DNA of 64,000 bases from Tuctoria greenei. Its lineage: Eukaryota > Streptophyta > Magnoliopsida > Poales > Poaceae. A program made the translations under genes and the position numbers. This document shows, piece after piece, positions 1 to 10,960 of the stretch (positions are counted from its first letter, which is position 1; every line of letters starts with the position of its first letter). The stretch spans positions 78,661,311-78,725,310 of the forward strand of contig JAYESD010000003.1 of the NCBI GenBank assembly GCA_036927565.1. Direction: 5' to 3'. The notes below the pieces were generated by a model, which worked only from the letters and a program-made list of their open reading frames with translations, made no database searches and was not told where the DNA came from.

Positions 1-1199
1 GGTACTATGATGCATGAACCAACAGCAGGTATAGATATACAAACCAGAAATACTCCTTCTGCCCCAGCGTAACTTTACTTTGGATCTTAAAAAATGTCCC
101 ACTCCAACTCTATCGGTAGCTTCCAACTACCCATATCACATCACATTACTACATGCCTCTCTACCGTGCCATTTTTTTGGTAGAGTGTGTTAGTTTTTTA
201 CTCCTATGACAATGAATTTGGAGAATTTTGAGAGACTAAGTTATATCCTTTACATGTATTGATGATGGGTGTATCATGGTCATTTGCATTCTTTCCTAGG
301 CTCTACTAATTGTTTTAGCATGCCTTATGATTCTACTTTCTTAGTACATAGTCTTTATAGTTAATAATTCATCAGCCTATGTGATGGCATATTTTTTTAT
401 GCCTCTACGCTGTGCTCTCTCGCCGCCGGCCACACCGGCCCGCAGCGGCGCCGACGCCCTACTGCTGGTCACTTCAGTGTCCTCCCCGACGCGTCTCCCT
501 CGCCCACCGCCACGTCCCATCCTTCGCGTGCCATGATTACCCCGCCGCCCGCAAATCCCTAGCCATTACTCGCCCTGCCACCAATCCCCCTCGAGAGTTT
601 TGGCGAGACCCAACCCTCACTTTGTTGTGCGTCGCAAGCTGGCACTATGCGTACTGCACCTGCAGTAGCCGCCACTGACAAGTGGACCCGATGTCTCATG
701 GGCCCATATGCCAGGGCAGCTAATGCAGGTGCAGTAATACGGAGGATTCCAATCACGCAAGCTGCCTGCCTTATCTGTCTTGCATTCACCACCTGCTACT
801 GCTGGCGTTCATTACTTGCCCTACAACTAATAATTCTCTTCAATACGCGCTCCAGCCGATGTCAGTCAAACCGAACCAACGAACCCCATCTTTGTCTAGT
901 CTAGCGTTGCCAGCTGCATGTCCCTCGCAGTCTTGCCTACTTCGCTCATGGACTGAAAATCCTTTGCAGTACTACGAGTGCATACCGCCATTGACATGTG
1001 TACTTGATGGATCATTTTAGGGTATGAACAGCAGCGGTTGTCCCACGCTCGTATTTGCCGCACTCGTCCTGAAGATGGTATAAACATCAGACTTTTATTC
1101 TTTTCACACTATTTCTACATGATACTAAACATGTTCAGACGGTAATTTGCTTTAATCGTTTACTATTTGAATTAATGTAACAAAAGGAAGGAAGCTAGG
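1..1199. other. No recognised gene; left interior of CACTA element 1
   Basis: No open frame here could be matched to a protein family. Bases 1-410 are AT-rich. About 410-900 is distinctly GC-richer with short proline/arginine-rich frames on both strands that look like chance ORFs of GC-rich DNA. Because a TNPA-like gene starts just downstream and the element's right terminus is at 4254, this stretch is most simply the promoter or 5' untranslated part of that gene, or the spacer after an off-window transposase gene. This is inference from position only. Confidence 0.35.
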
Positions 1200-1206
1200 A
1201 AGAAGT

Positions 1207-2737
1207 GTGTCTAAAGAACTTAAGGTTGCCAGAATACGCTATGCATCCCAAGTTAGTAGAACGGAGCATGTGAAGCTACCAATTCAGTTCTCCGCTAGGT
1301 TGGGTGCTGTGGTTGGTATTAATCAGTGGCACATTGATGATGTGGTTATGTACACAAAAATACATGCATCCCTCAGCGGTGCAAGGAAGTGGGTACAGGT
1401 TGGCCATAGTAACAAGAGAGATATAATACGAGACATTCTGGTTAGTGTTGTCACAACCCCACACAAGTATTTTTTTTCTTGCAATCTCTATCCTGTATGT
1501 TTACAGCAACTTTTTATACAATGTACATGATTTCTGGGATATGGAGGACACACCGGAGAGCGCAAGAAATTTTTTTAAAATTGCTGGTGAGCGCTACAAG
1601 GGGTGGCGCTCGACTTTGCATGCCATCTATAAGAGTTATTCTATCGATGAAGAACGTATACGAAACAAGCCTACTAATGTAACGGCGTTCGAGTGGTTGC
1701 ACCTAATAGAATATTTTGGGTCTGAGCAATTCAAGGTTAGCTAACTTTTTAATAGCTTTGCATCATACAAAAAATATTTCATTTACTTTCATTCGTGGAA
1801 TTAATTCTTAAAATTATTGCAGTCAATAAGCAGGACCAATTCTCAAAATCGAAGTAGACAAAAGGCGAATCACTTGCTTGGCTCCAAATCCTATGCCCAA
1901 CTTAGTTACGAGAAGGTATGAAAAATAACTCACGCTTTTACTTTGCGCTGCAAACAATATGTATACGGACATGTTGAAGTTTACTTGTATTTTATGTAGA
2001 AAGACCCAGAGACCGGAGAAGAACCCGATGACTTACAACTGTGGGAGGCAAGCCATTTGTTGGAGAATGGTAACTGGGCAAACAAGCTGGCAGAAGCTGT
2101 ACATGTGAGTAATACTTCAAACAATCCACAATTAAATAAATATTTGCAAATTACCTATGACTTTTCTTTTCGTATATAGATCCAGGCATGTGCCCAAGTG
2201 AACGACATGGATGCGGAGCAGGGAGGCCCAATTCCAAATGAGGAGAGAAACCACATCTTCCAGCATTGTTATAGATCGTCAATCGGTTGTGCAGGATCAC
2301 AGGTTAGGGGGTGTGGTTATATGGCTAACCCAACTGGTCCTGAACGTTAACGTATGCGTATCCAGATGTCTGAACACCTCAACAACCAAGTTCGAAACTT
2401 ACAAGATAGAAATGCATGCCTCAATCAAATAGTGCAGGAGTTGGAAGAAATAAATGATAGCTTAAACACCCTGATGGACTGCGTAAACCAGATGAACGAA
2501 GAGTTAAACGTTCAAGTCCAGAACTTACAAGGTCAGATAGCAGCTGATCCTGAACAGACACCTAAGGAAATGCAGGACATGTGCGCCTCAATGGCTGAAA
2601 TGCACAAAATGATGATGGAGACCACTCCACAAAAGGTCCACCAAAGGAACCGCCAAAAGCCACCTACTTCAACAATTAGTCCCGGTCAGCTTAGGAAAAC
2701 TCATAGCATGCAAACACGTCGCTTTAGTAATCCTTGA
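1207..2737 (+). pseudogene. TNPA-like CACTA protein (Transposase_24 / Ptta-En-Spm type), interrupted
   Basis: Accessory protein gene of a CACTA transposon; in En/Spm the TNPA protein binds subterminal motifs and helps align the ends for the transposase. The conserved core is recognisable: a block with the motifs DTPESARNFFKIAGERYKGW (about 1549-1608) and LIEYFGSEQFK (about 1702-1734), then HLLGSKSYAQ (about 1872-1901), then DPETGEEPDD (about 2003-2032). Plausible exons are about 1207-1440, 1507-1734, 1823-1915, 2000-2104 and 2180-2737, each flanked by GT..AG bases. The phase between the first two does not join cleanly, so the first exon boundary is uncertain. The last exon has a premature TAA at 2348-2350; the frame continues beyond it into a coiled-coil-like region rich in Gln, Asn, Glu and Met with MSEHLNNQVRNLQDRN, ending at 2737. 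The start at 1207 is only the first ATG of the frame. Family assignment is from memory of these motifs. Confidence 0.75.
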
Positions 2738-2799
2738 GTGTTGTTATGCGTGTTGTAATATCAATTGATAGATATTTATTGTTAAACTCGTGATTCTAT

Positions 2800-4210
2800 T
2801 GCCACTAATTTTCAAACCTGGTGCATTTGGGTTCCACTGCCACTAATTATAAAACGCGACATTACGAATTTCTTGTCACAAATGATAAATTGTTGTAATA
2901 GGAAGCTATTGCCAGGAATTACATAACGTTGCAGTATAAACATTTGGCAACGACTCAAAAAATGTTGCACTAGACTGCTACTGCCACCACGCAGAGAACG
3001 TTGCATTAAAACACTATTGCCACAGATAAGAAATCGTACCCCTACCAAACTATTCGCCACGGATGCGAAATCGTTGTAGTACCATACTAGTTCCCACGGA
3101 TCAGAAATCATTGCAATACGGAACTATTCGCCACGTTTGTGGACTCGTTGCAATACCAAACTATTCGCTACAGATGCGAAATCGTTGCAGTACCAGACTA
3201 GTTCCCACGGATTTGAAAGCGTGGCAATACGGTACTATTCGCCACGTTTGTTGACTCGTTGCAATAACATACTATTTGCCACGGACATTAAACTGTCGCA
3301 ATACCATACTATTTGCCACGGCTGTGACATCGTTGCAATACCGTGATATTCGTTGCAATATGGTAAATCGTCGCAACACCATAACTCGTTGCAATATGGT
3401 ACTCTTTGCCACGGCTGTGAAAATCGTTGCAATACTATAGTTTTTGCCACGAATGTGAAAATTGTTGCAATCACATACTATTACCACGAACTCGAAATAG
3501 TTGCAATACAATGATATTTGTTGCAATACGTTAAATTGTCGCAATACGCTAAACTGTTGCATTAACATACTATCTACCACGAATGTGATATGTTACAATA
3601 CCGTACTATTGCCACGCCTGTGAAATCGTTGTAACCACATACAATTAACACGAATGTGAAAATCGTTGCCATCACATAATATTACCACGGACTTGAAATC
3701 GTTGCAATACATTAAATCATCGCAATGTGCTAAACCGTTGCAATAACATACTATTTGCCACAAATGTGATATCGTTACAATACAGTACTATTGCCACGCC
3801 CGTGAAATCGTTGCAACCACATACAATTACCACAAATGTGAAATCATTGCAATACCATGCTATTTGTTGCAATACGTTAAATCACCGCAATACGCTAAAT
3901 CGTTGTAACAACATACTATTTGCCACGAATATGAAAACGTTGCAATACCGTACTATTTGCCACGATCGTGAACCCATTGCAATACCGTACTATTCGTTGC
4001 GATACGTTAAATCATCGCAATACATGAAAACGTTGCAATAGCGTTCTATTTTCCACCGATGTGAAATCGTTGCAATACCATGATATTCGCCACGGATGAC
4101 AAAGCGTCGCAATAACCTACCGCCACGGGAATTATTACGACGATTCATAAAAACTATCACTCCACTCTTTTTTGTTGCAACAGCGACCTATTGCGACGAA
4201 AACAACCTAT
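2800..4210 (+). repeat. CACTA-1 3' subterminal repeat array
   Basis: About 1.4 kb of degenerate tandem units, period roughly 36-42 bp, built from GCCACGGATGTGAAATCG-like and TTGCAATACCATACTATT-like modules, with some copies inverted (CGTCGCAATA). The densest run is 3058-4130. Such arrays next to a CACTA terminus are the binding platform of the TNPA-type protein in En/Spm. Small ORFs reading through the units are artefacts of the period. Confidence 0.85.
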
Positions 4211-4237
4211 TGTGATGTATTTTTTTGTTGCAATAAA

Positions 4238-4254
4238 CCGGAATCCTTGCAGTG
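4238..4254 (+). repeat. CACTA-1 right terminal inverted repeat
   Basis: Reads CCGGAATCCTTGCAGTG; the reverse complement starts with CACTG, the hallmark of a CACTA end. The inner bases resemble the left end of CACTA-2 at 43668 (ACTACAGGAATCCGATC). The G1 LTR resumes at the next base. Confidence 0.8.
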
Positions 4255-4806
4255 TATACAAGAGACTGAATGCTCAAGTGGTGTGTGTTGATGTGACGGG
4301 TGGCGGGTCCTATTTAGAGCTTGGAGAAGGGTCGGTTCCTGCCACCAAAAGCGCGCGAATCAGTCATCACTGACTTCTTCAAGCCGGGAGGAGCCAACAC
4401 GTGTAGTTTGACCGAGTTTGGTTACAGGAAGGGGTCGACCAACCCCCCTAGTCGGCCGACCTGGTCCTAGCTCCAAACGGCCAATTCTTCCTCCAGGTGA
4501 CTGACAGGTGGGCCCCATTCCATGATATGGGTGCTACACCATTGGATGGCCTCATATACTTCTGGTTTGTGGGTCATTTGATCAGTGTGGTGCCACGTGG
4601 TGACGCCTGATTGGCTAGTATGATAATTTATAGGATCCATCCTTCTGCTTCACTTCGGATCTATATAAAATACCTGCATGCACCAATTTCTCCAAGTACA
4701 AGTGGAATTTGGTTATTCCTAACTATGTCGTGTGTATGAAATATTCATTCCTTCACATAATTGAGTTATATTAATAGTAGAAATTGGTATATAACAACCA
4801 TCAACA
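4255..4806 (-). repeat. G1 3' LTR remnant
   Basis: Closely similar to 40283-40828. It ends ATAACAACCATCAACA, the family's LTR end. The rest of this LTR lies left of CACTA-1, outside the window. A TATTTAGAG / TATTTATAG box (minus-strand TATA-like) is shared by the two copies. Confidence 0.75.
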
Positions 4807-5154
4807 GACTCCCCAAGCTTACCCTTTGCTCGTCCCGTAGCAAAGATAAAGACTTAGGTTGTTGATTAGGAGTTGCTACAATGTTCTATTTTGCAAAAGT
4901 ACCATGTGCACAACAAAGTATTATACCATGCATTGAATAAATTGGCTACGGTACCTCACCGTTTTTCCTAGACGTTATGGGGCTTATGCCTCATCCTTTT
5001 CCTGGGTGGTTGAAGGACAGAACCGCAAAATGAGCATGCATCACATAATGTATGACTTCCACTCAAATTTTTGGGGAATTTCAAATTGTGTTTGGGTTTA
5101 AGTTCGTCAAATGATGCACGCAATCACTCCTATGTGGTAAGTGGTATTTGTATC
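4807..5154 (-). other. G1 polypurine tract and 3' non-coding piece
   Basis: Starts GACTCCCCAAGCTTACC, the complement of a polypurine tract, directly after the LTR. It continues as sequence alignable by eye to 7376-7720 in G3 and 35017-35370 in G2. It breaks at 5154, where S1 begins, and resumes at 33327. Confidence 0.7.
5150..5154. repeat. Target site duplication of S1 (GTATC)
   Basis: GTATC precedes the S1 5' LTR here and follows its 3' LTR at 33322-33326. The 28-kb spacing with matching 5-bp flanks fixes S1's borders despite two nested insertions. Confidence 0.9.
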
Positions 5155-5702
5155 TGTAAGTGCATCTAGGCATCCCTTGTGGGATTTTGTTGATTTATGA
5201 CAAACAAATGAGATCCTAACAAAATTGTTGTTATGAGAAGGTTTTAAAGAAATTAGGTGGAAAGATCAAAAAGAAAGTAGAACGAGGAATGAAAAGGAAA
5301 AGAGCTCAAGAGATGAAGAGAATAGTTTATTTTGTATGGAGTGTGTTGGATAAATACACCCTGAGAGCTCAAGCAAAAGAGATCTCACTCACTACACACA
5401 AATCTGCATATCCGGACTAGTCCGTGTCTACTGGACTAGTCCGATATCTCTTTGACTAAGATCGGTCCTGTCCCCCCTAGTGCGGACTAGTCCTCAGCAC
5501 TTCACATCTACACAAAAACGGACAAGTCCGATATCCATCGGACTAGTCCGATAATCCTCCAAGTTTGGACTTGTCCTTGGCCCCACAATTTTTCACGACA
5601 GCGGACAAGTCTGATAACCATCGGAATAGTACTGAAACTCTCTGACTAAAATCGGACAGGTCCTCCAAGTGCGGACTTGTCCTCAATTCTACACGAGGTT
5701 CA
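5155..5702 (+). repeat. S1 5' LTR, first part
   Basis: Aligns by eye with 31785-32350 of the 3' LTR. It contains several GGACTAGTCC palindromes (for example near 5411, 5433, 5482 and 5540). It breaks at 5702 inside the sequence that in the 3' LTR reads on into the GTTCACCACA block; element G3 is inserted there. Confidence 0.9.
5698..5702. repeat. Target site duplication of G3 (GTTCA)
   Basis: GTTCA occurs here and again at 14773-14777, on either side of G3, and once at the equivalent place in the uninterrupted S1 3' LTR (about 32347-32351). Confidence 0.9.
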
Positions 5703-7375
5703 TGTTGACGACACCTAAGATATACTAACAAATCATCCCCGGCAACGGCGCCAGAAATGCTTGTTGGTATTTCTTATGAACCATTAACTAAACATCTCCA
5801 ACTGATGTGTTAGAAATGCTTGTTAATGGTTCTATTGGATCACAGAGTGAGTTCCGCAAGCGCACGGAGATATCATTGTAGCATTTCCCCTTAATAGTAT
5901 TCCCAGGGGTGTCATTTATTTGATCCCAAAGGAAGGCAGGGAAGAGATATAACAATCATCAAGTGGAAAGGGTAGAAAGGTCTAGGTAAGAATCTAGTAA
6001 GGATGGATAAAATAATAATGGAGGTAGTGCGACACACACAAAAGCTTTCAAATCTAAGGGGGGTAAGAGGATCCTAGAGGTTAGTTAAGGTTGAGAGTTA
6101 TGGAGGTACTCCTACTATGCTCTATTGTACATATACATAGTCTAAACTAATTATTCATAAGCTAGATCAATAGTGAATACTTATGCTATGTGGTTCAACA
6201 CATCGGGCATGGGCTTACCCCTAGCAATACTAGCGTGACTCCCGCCAAGAGCCTGTGGCATAGCCGAACATGGAGGATTACAAAGGACAGATAGGGCTGT
6301 CACCACCTACTGCCTACCTCTTCAATCTGTGGGTCTGTGAGACATCCAATGCTACTTAGCTATCCTAGCACCATGCTATCATATTAAATAAGTACCTTAA
6401 GAGCCTAGGCACAATCCATCCTAAGGCAATGAATTGAATCATCATTGAACCAATGTTGATACACAACATAATTATCCATACTAACCTAGTTATGTTATAA
6501 TTAACTAGACTATAGTGGGGGTCTATAGGTTCTATGATAATGAGATATGTTCATGATGAAATAGTCATAGAAACTATACCTTTCACATACATGGACTCCA
6601 CAATCAAACAAGAAACGCTTTGCCCAAGTATATGTATAAGTACGGACTAAAGAAACTATCTTTATTATGCATAAAGTCACGAATACAAGAAACAATACAT
6701 GAGCCATACCTTTCCCAATATAGGATTGGGAAGAGAGAGACTCCTTACTCCTTTCCCAATTTGGACTCGGGACAAGAGACTCTCCTCTCTACATCCTAAC
6801 TCCTCTAAGACTATGGATGATAGTGTATACAATAGAGATGAAGCTCAAGTGGTGTGTGTTGAAGTGAGGGGAAGGGGGTCCTATTTATACTAGTGTTGAG
6901 GTCGGTTCCCGCCACCAAAAGCACGCAAATCAGGCACCATTGACTCCTTCAAGCCAGGAGGAGGCAACACACATCGTTTGACCGCGTTTGGCGCCAGGAA
7001 GGTGTCGGCCGAACCCCTGGTTTGGCCGACCTGGTCAGTACTCCAAACGTGGAGTGCTTCCTCCAGGTGGCTGCCAAGTGGGCCCCCTTGATGTATCTGG
7101 GTGATACACCGTTGGATCTCCTCAGATACTTCTGTTTGTGGGCCATTTGATCCATGGGATACCACATGTCGTTGCCTGATTGGCTAGGATGATATTTTAT
7201 AGGATTGGTCCCTCTACATTTCCACATTTCCTGCATAAAATGTTGCATACACATATTTCTCCAAGTCCAAGTGGAATTGGGTTAGGTAGAAAGGTGATGT
7301 GTGCAAGAAATGACAAATCCTTCATATAATCGAGTTAAATTGATGGATGAAATTGGTATATAACAGCTGTCAACA
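5703..7375 (-). repeat. G3 3' LTR
   Basis: Begins TGTTGACGACACC and ends CAGCTGTCAACA; near-copy of 13158-14772, from which it differs by indels (the right copy lacks about 60 bp corresponding to the region around 7140-7200). It carries an intact primer-binding-site-like 18-mer at 5736-5753 inside the LTR. A minus-strand TATA-type box (TATTTATA on plus) lies near 6890. Confidence 0.9.
5736..5753 (-). other. Primer-binding-site sequence inside the G3 LTR (tRNA-Asp type)
   Basis: The minus strand reads TGGCGCCGTTGCCGGGGA, which from memory is the full complement of the 3' end of plant tRNA-Asp. It lies inside the LTR, about 33 bp from its edge, and recurs in the right LTR at 13191-13208 and, degraded, in G2 (about 33436-33453). 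The working PBS is at 13132-13149. Confidence 0.75.
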
Positions 7376-7390
7376 AACTCCCCCAAGCTT
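7376..7390 (-). promoter_or_regulatory. G3 polypurine tract
   Basis: AACTCCCCCAAGCTT on plus (AAGCTTGGGGGAGTT on minus) directly abuts the LTR. This is the plus-strand DNA priming site for reverse transcription and sets the minus orientation. G2 has the identical tract at 35017-35031. Confidence 0.85.
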
Positions 7391-8734
7391 ATCCTTTGCT
7401 CGTCTCGAGCAAAGTCAAGACATTAGGTTGATGATCAAGAGGTGCGACAATGTCTTATTTTCAAAAGTATCTAATGCACAACAAGATACTCTACCTAGTA
7501 TTGCAGAAATTCGCTATGATACTCTACCTTTCTTAAGTTATCATGAGGCTTATGCTTTTTCATATTCATGGGTAGTTGAAAGGTAGAATAGAGAATGGAG
7601 CAAACATAGCCTAGAAATCATGTTCCACTTAAATCCTGGAGAATTCAATTTAGATATTAAGTACCTCAATTTGATTCTCTCAATCACTCCTTTGTGGATC
7701 GTGGAAATATTTCCTCACCAAAGCATTGTGCCTCTACTATTCCTACTCAATTAATATGGCTTGTATGTGGAGCTTGGTAAGGAAAGTAAGTAGGCATATT
7801 TGCATCACATATATTGCTAAGTCAAAAGAGTAAGCCTTAAGAGAATTCAAATCAAACCTTTTTGATTCAAGACTAGTGCATGTGTGATGGAGTGGAAGTG
7901 GATGTGGATACTTGAGATAACTCCTTTTTGGTATAATCTCTCTTTCTTTTGCAAGGATGAAACATGACTACTTTGTTTTCTCTTTTTTTTTCATGCTTAT
8001 GATGTAAGAATTTTTTTGTTTTCTTTTTGTAGCCATGTCTTCTACTCCCTTTCTTTGCAATGAATTTTGAAGAGAGTGCTAAACATGAATAACATGGAGT
8101 TTCTCTTTTTGTTGTGGTATGGTGGATATGATGGACGTTTTGCTTACTTCTAGTGTAGAAGTATAGCATGTGCAAGTGAAGTCTTGAATTCGAAAAGAGT
8201 TGAATGATTTCTCACATAGGTCTATACTAGCTTGACTAGGCTCAATGTGAAAGCAAATAGCATATGCATAAGGTTTTTTCTATGTATGAACATCATATGG
8301 CTTTGGTAGGTATTTCCAACCAATTGAAGGAAACTTAAATCTTTTTAGAATTTCTTTGGAAATCTAAGTTCTACTTTCAAACTAAGACTAGCAGCCCTAT
8401 TACTAATTCTAATCTTGCAACAACCTAGAATTAGATTAAGCTTTTGCTACCCAAAATTTCAAAATTAAGGTAAAAGTAATTCAAACCAATGAAAGCAATA
8501 TTCAGAGAGTACCAAGTTGTAAACTAGAGACTTAGGAAAATAAAATAGAGCAACTGTTCATCATTTCATCTATGTGAATTCTAAATCATTCTTACCACAC
8601 ATCTTTATTTGATGAAAGCAAATCTAACCTATATTTTTTTAAAAGCAAGGTGGATGATGGATGGATGGAAAATAAATATGCAAGGAATGTGATACAGGTT
8701 ACCTCAGGTGGGGGTCCTCCCGCAAGCTTGTTCT
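7391..8734 (-). other. G3 3' non-coding region
   Basis: About 1.3 kb of AT-rich sequence between the extra ORF and the polypurine tract. It is alignable by eye to G2 (35032-36420) and in part to G1 (4822-5154). No sustained frame was seen. A long non-coding stretch in this place is usual in Athila-type elements. Confidence 0.7.
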
Positions 8735-10258
8735 TCAACTACCTCCGTGATAAGGGTTGAACCCTTGATGACGGAAGTACACTGCAAGATCAGCTTGTTG
8801 TTGTTGTAGTGCCGTGTTGAAGCTGGTGAATTGAGCATCCATGTGTTGTTGCCAATCCTGGGTACCTTGAACATACTCTTGGAGTGTGTTGTAGATGTCA
8901 CCCGTTCTCACTTCAAGTTCTCCCATACGTGTAGTGAGGTCCGTCATTCCTTGGCTATATTCATGATGACTTCTGGCCAAAAAGGAATGACGTCCTCTCA
9001 TGGACGTTGGGGGCAAGCTGCTAGAGCTTGAAGTGGATAAAGGTGGATCCCTTTACCATTATTTCCAAGATGATCCACCAGTCTCATACGTCGGAGGTTG
9101 AGTCCATCCGGGCGCATACCCCATTGGGTTCTCTCCCTCTTGGTATTCATGGACTGGAGAGATTATCGGTGGCATGCCTGTGGCTGCAGACCTCGCACGA
9201 TTCCCAGTTACCTTGCCAGAGACATTACTTTTTCTTGCTTCCTCAAGGGGAAGAAGAATAATGGTTAGCCCCCGGCATTTGTACAAATGAAAATCCGGGT
9301 TAGGTAACCGAATTTCATTGACAAAGCCGGGATAGAAAAATATCAAGGAGCCATCATGATCATGCTTAAGGGTATGTACTTGCACTAAATAGTCTTCATC
9401 AATTAATTCTATTTTAGTTTCAATATATTCAAATGAAGAGTATTTAATTGCTCCTACCCTATTAGCAATATGAGTAATCAATGAAGTGCATTAAATTGGT
9501 CCTGATTTTAAAATGTAATCTAACCATTGTGTCATCATGGCTTTGGCTGGAGCAACTTTTATCTTTTTATTCATGGCAAACAAAATTTTCAATTCATCAT
9601 ATCACACAACCCTAACATATCCCCTCGGGAACATAGTCATAGCCACCCATCTATGCATGAAGCGTAAGGTAGGGTTTTGGATGTGGCTATTCCTAGGAGC
9701 CCTACATGTGACCTCACTAGTTAGCTCATGCCAAAAACTTTGTTTGTTAAACTTAGGCAAATTGTCTAAATCTAGCAAACACCATTTATGGAAGCCTAGG
9801 ATGCTATCTAATTCATTCCATAGGAGGTCGTATTCTTTTTGAAATAATCTAAAAGTAATACAATCAAATCCTATTCTTAGCGTGCAAAAGAATTGGATAG
9901 TGAGAAGGCGTGAACCTTTCTCCTCTATGTGAGCGAAGTCATCAAATCCAATTGCATGCCAAATGGAAAGAAATTTGGAGTCCATTCCTATTTTGGAGAT
10001 TAAATGTGGATCGTAAGCCTTGGTTTGGCGGAACTCACGATTTTGGAGAAGCCTGCGTGCTTGATCTTCAACTTTGCTCCGTATGTCGAGGTCGTTGTCA
10101 TGAAGAAGTTGGTGTGGGTTGCTTCTCGCTTCCATGGGAGTGTCCTCACACACACTTCTCCTCTTTGGGCTTGTACGCATGGAAGAGAGGCGTGCACTAG
10201 AACCTTCACCATGGCTTGAGCTTGCAGCCTCCTTCCTCTTTCCAGACAACCTCTTCAT
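8735..10258 (-). pseudogene. Extra ORF of G3 (Athila ORF / 'env-like' position), four in-frame stops
   Basis: One frame runs from ATG at 10258 to 8735 (508 codons) with no frameshift, broken by stops near 9600, 9484 and two near 9050-9057. The N-terminus is basic and serine-rich (MKRLSGKRKEAASSSHGEGS). The middle has the motif run TIQFFCTLRI..ITFRLFQKEYDL..ELDSILGF, then IQNPTLRFMHRWVAMTMFPR, then ITHIANRVG. The C-terminus is glutamine-rich and looks helical (TTRMGELEVRTGDIYNTLQE and QQQQADLAV). It resembles the ATHILA ORF-1 / plant retroelement accessory domain that follows pol in Athila-type elements. I see no hydrophobic membrane segment or signal peptide, so an envelope role is not supported. 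The same motif order occurs in the third ORFs of S1 and S2. Function is unknown. Confidence 0.7.
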
Positions 10259-10960
10259 GTCTTTTTGAGTTCAACAAGCAAGAACAAAACAAGGCGAGAA
10301 AATTCGAAAATAAGCGATGTTTGGAAAACAAAACTCTCAACGAATTTTCTCCTCTTGAAAGCTTGAGTGTAAAATGCAAGCAAAAGAGAATCTTTTTGGG
10401 GATGGATTTGAGCAAGAGTGTTGCAATGAAGAGAAAGAAAAACAAGGTGAGCTAGAGAGTGACTTGGGGAGGTGTAAAATGATGTGGTGTGTGAAGAGAG
10501 GTGCTCCTCACAGCCATATAGGGTGCACCCTCCAAAGGTCACTTGGGGTTAAAAATATATCTGTTGGAGGGGAGCCAATTTGGCTCTACTCCCTATTCGG
10601 CCAACCAGAGGGTTCGACCGACCTAACAGGTAGCCCCCCTGGTTCCCCTTTTGGCATGTGGCTCCCCAACGGCTATAAAGTTAGCATGTTGGTGAAATGC
10701 CACATGTGCAGCTCAGAAAAAAATTGTTTTTCAAATAAAACCCTTTTTTCGAATCCAATAAAAAAAATTCTTTTGAAAAGAAAGAAAGAAAAATAATAGT
10801 TGAGAATATAAGATTCTCAACTTGCTAGGAAAAATCAAATATGCAATGGGAAAATCCAAATGGGGTGGAAAAAGAAAGGAAAATTAAGTGGGATAACTAC
10901 CAATTTAACCTATTGGCGTAGGTCTCACCACCGTCCGATGAGATGGACATTCCTCCGTCT
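10259..10960 (-). other. G3 spacer and junction where pol is missing
   Basis: Non-coding DNA between the end of the protease region and the extra ORF. RT, RNase H and integrase should lie here, but no YxDD box, RNase H or HHCC/DDE motif is readable on either strand. The sequence CCTATTGGCG (10910-10919) marks the edge of the spacer. The same string stands at the matching place in G2 (about 38559-38568), suggesting that the pol-less structure is shared. Confidence 0.65.

Larger units (their letters stand above)
1..4254 (+). mobile_element. CACTA (En/Spm) DNA transposon 1, right (3') part
   Basis: Three parts in the expected order identify a CACTA element: a TNPA-like gene with Transposase_24-type sequence (1207-2737), a long subterminal repeat array (about 2800-4210), and a terminus whose reverse complement starts CACTGCAAGGATTCC (ends 4254). 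Sequence immediately outside, from 4255, is the LTR of Athila-like element G1, and the undisturbed G1 LTR copy (around 40280) is continuous across this point. The element therefore inserted into that LTR. The left end and the transposase gene lie beyond the window edge, so the 3-bp target duplication cannot be checked; TAT at 4255-4257 is the candidate. Confidence 0.85.

Noticed and set aside
412..904. Overlapping open frames in the GC-rich block near the left edge
   Set aside because: No family motif, frames overlap on both strands, and composition alone explains them.
2812..4041. ORFs made of repeated Cys/Asn/Tyr-rich units
   Set aside because: They read through the CACTA-1 tandem repeat and have no independent support.
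4191..4373. Small ORF across the CACTA-1/G1 border
   Set aside because: It spans two unrelated elements, so it cannot be an evolved gene.
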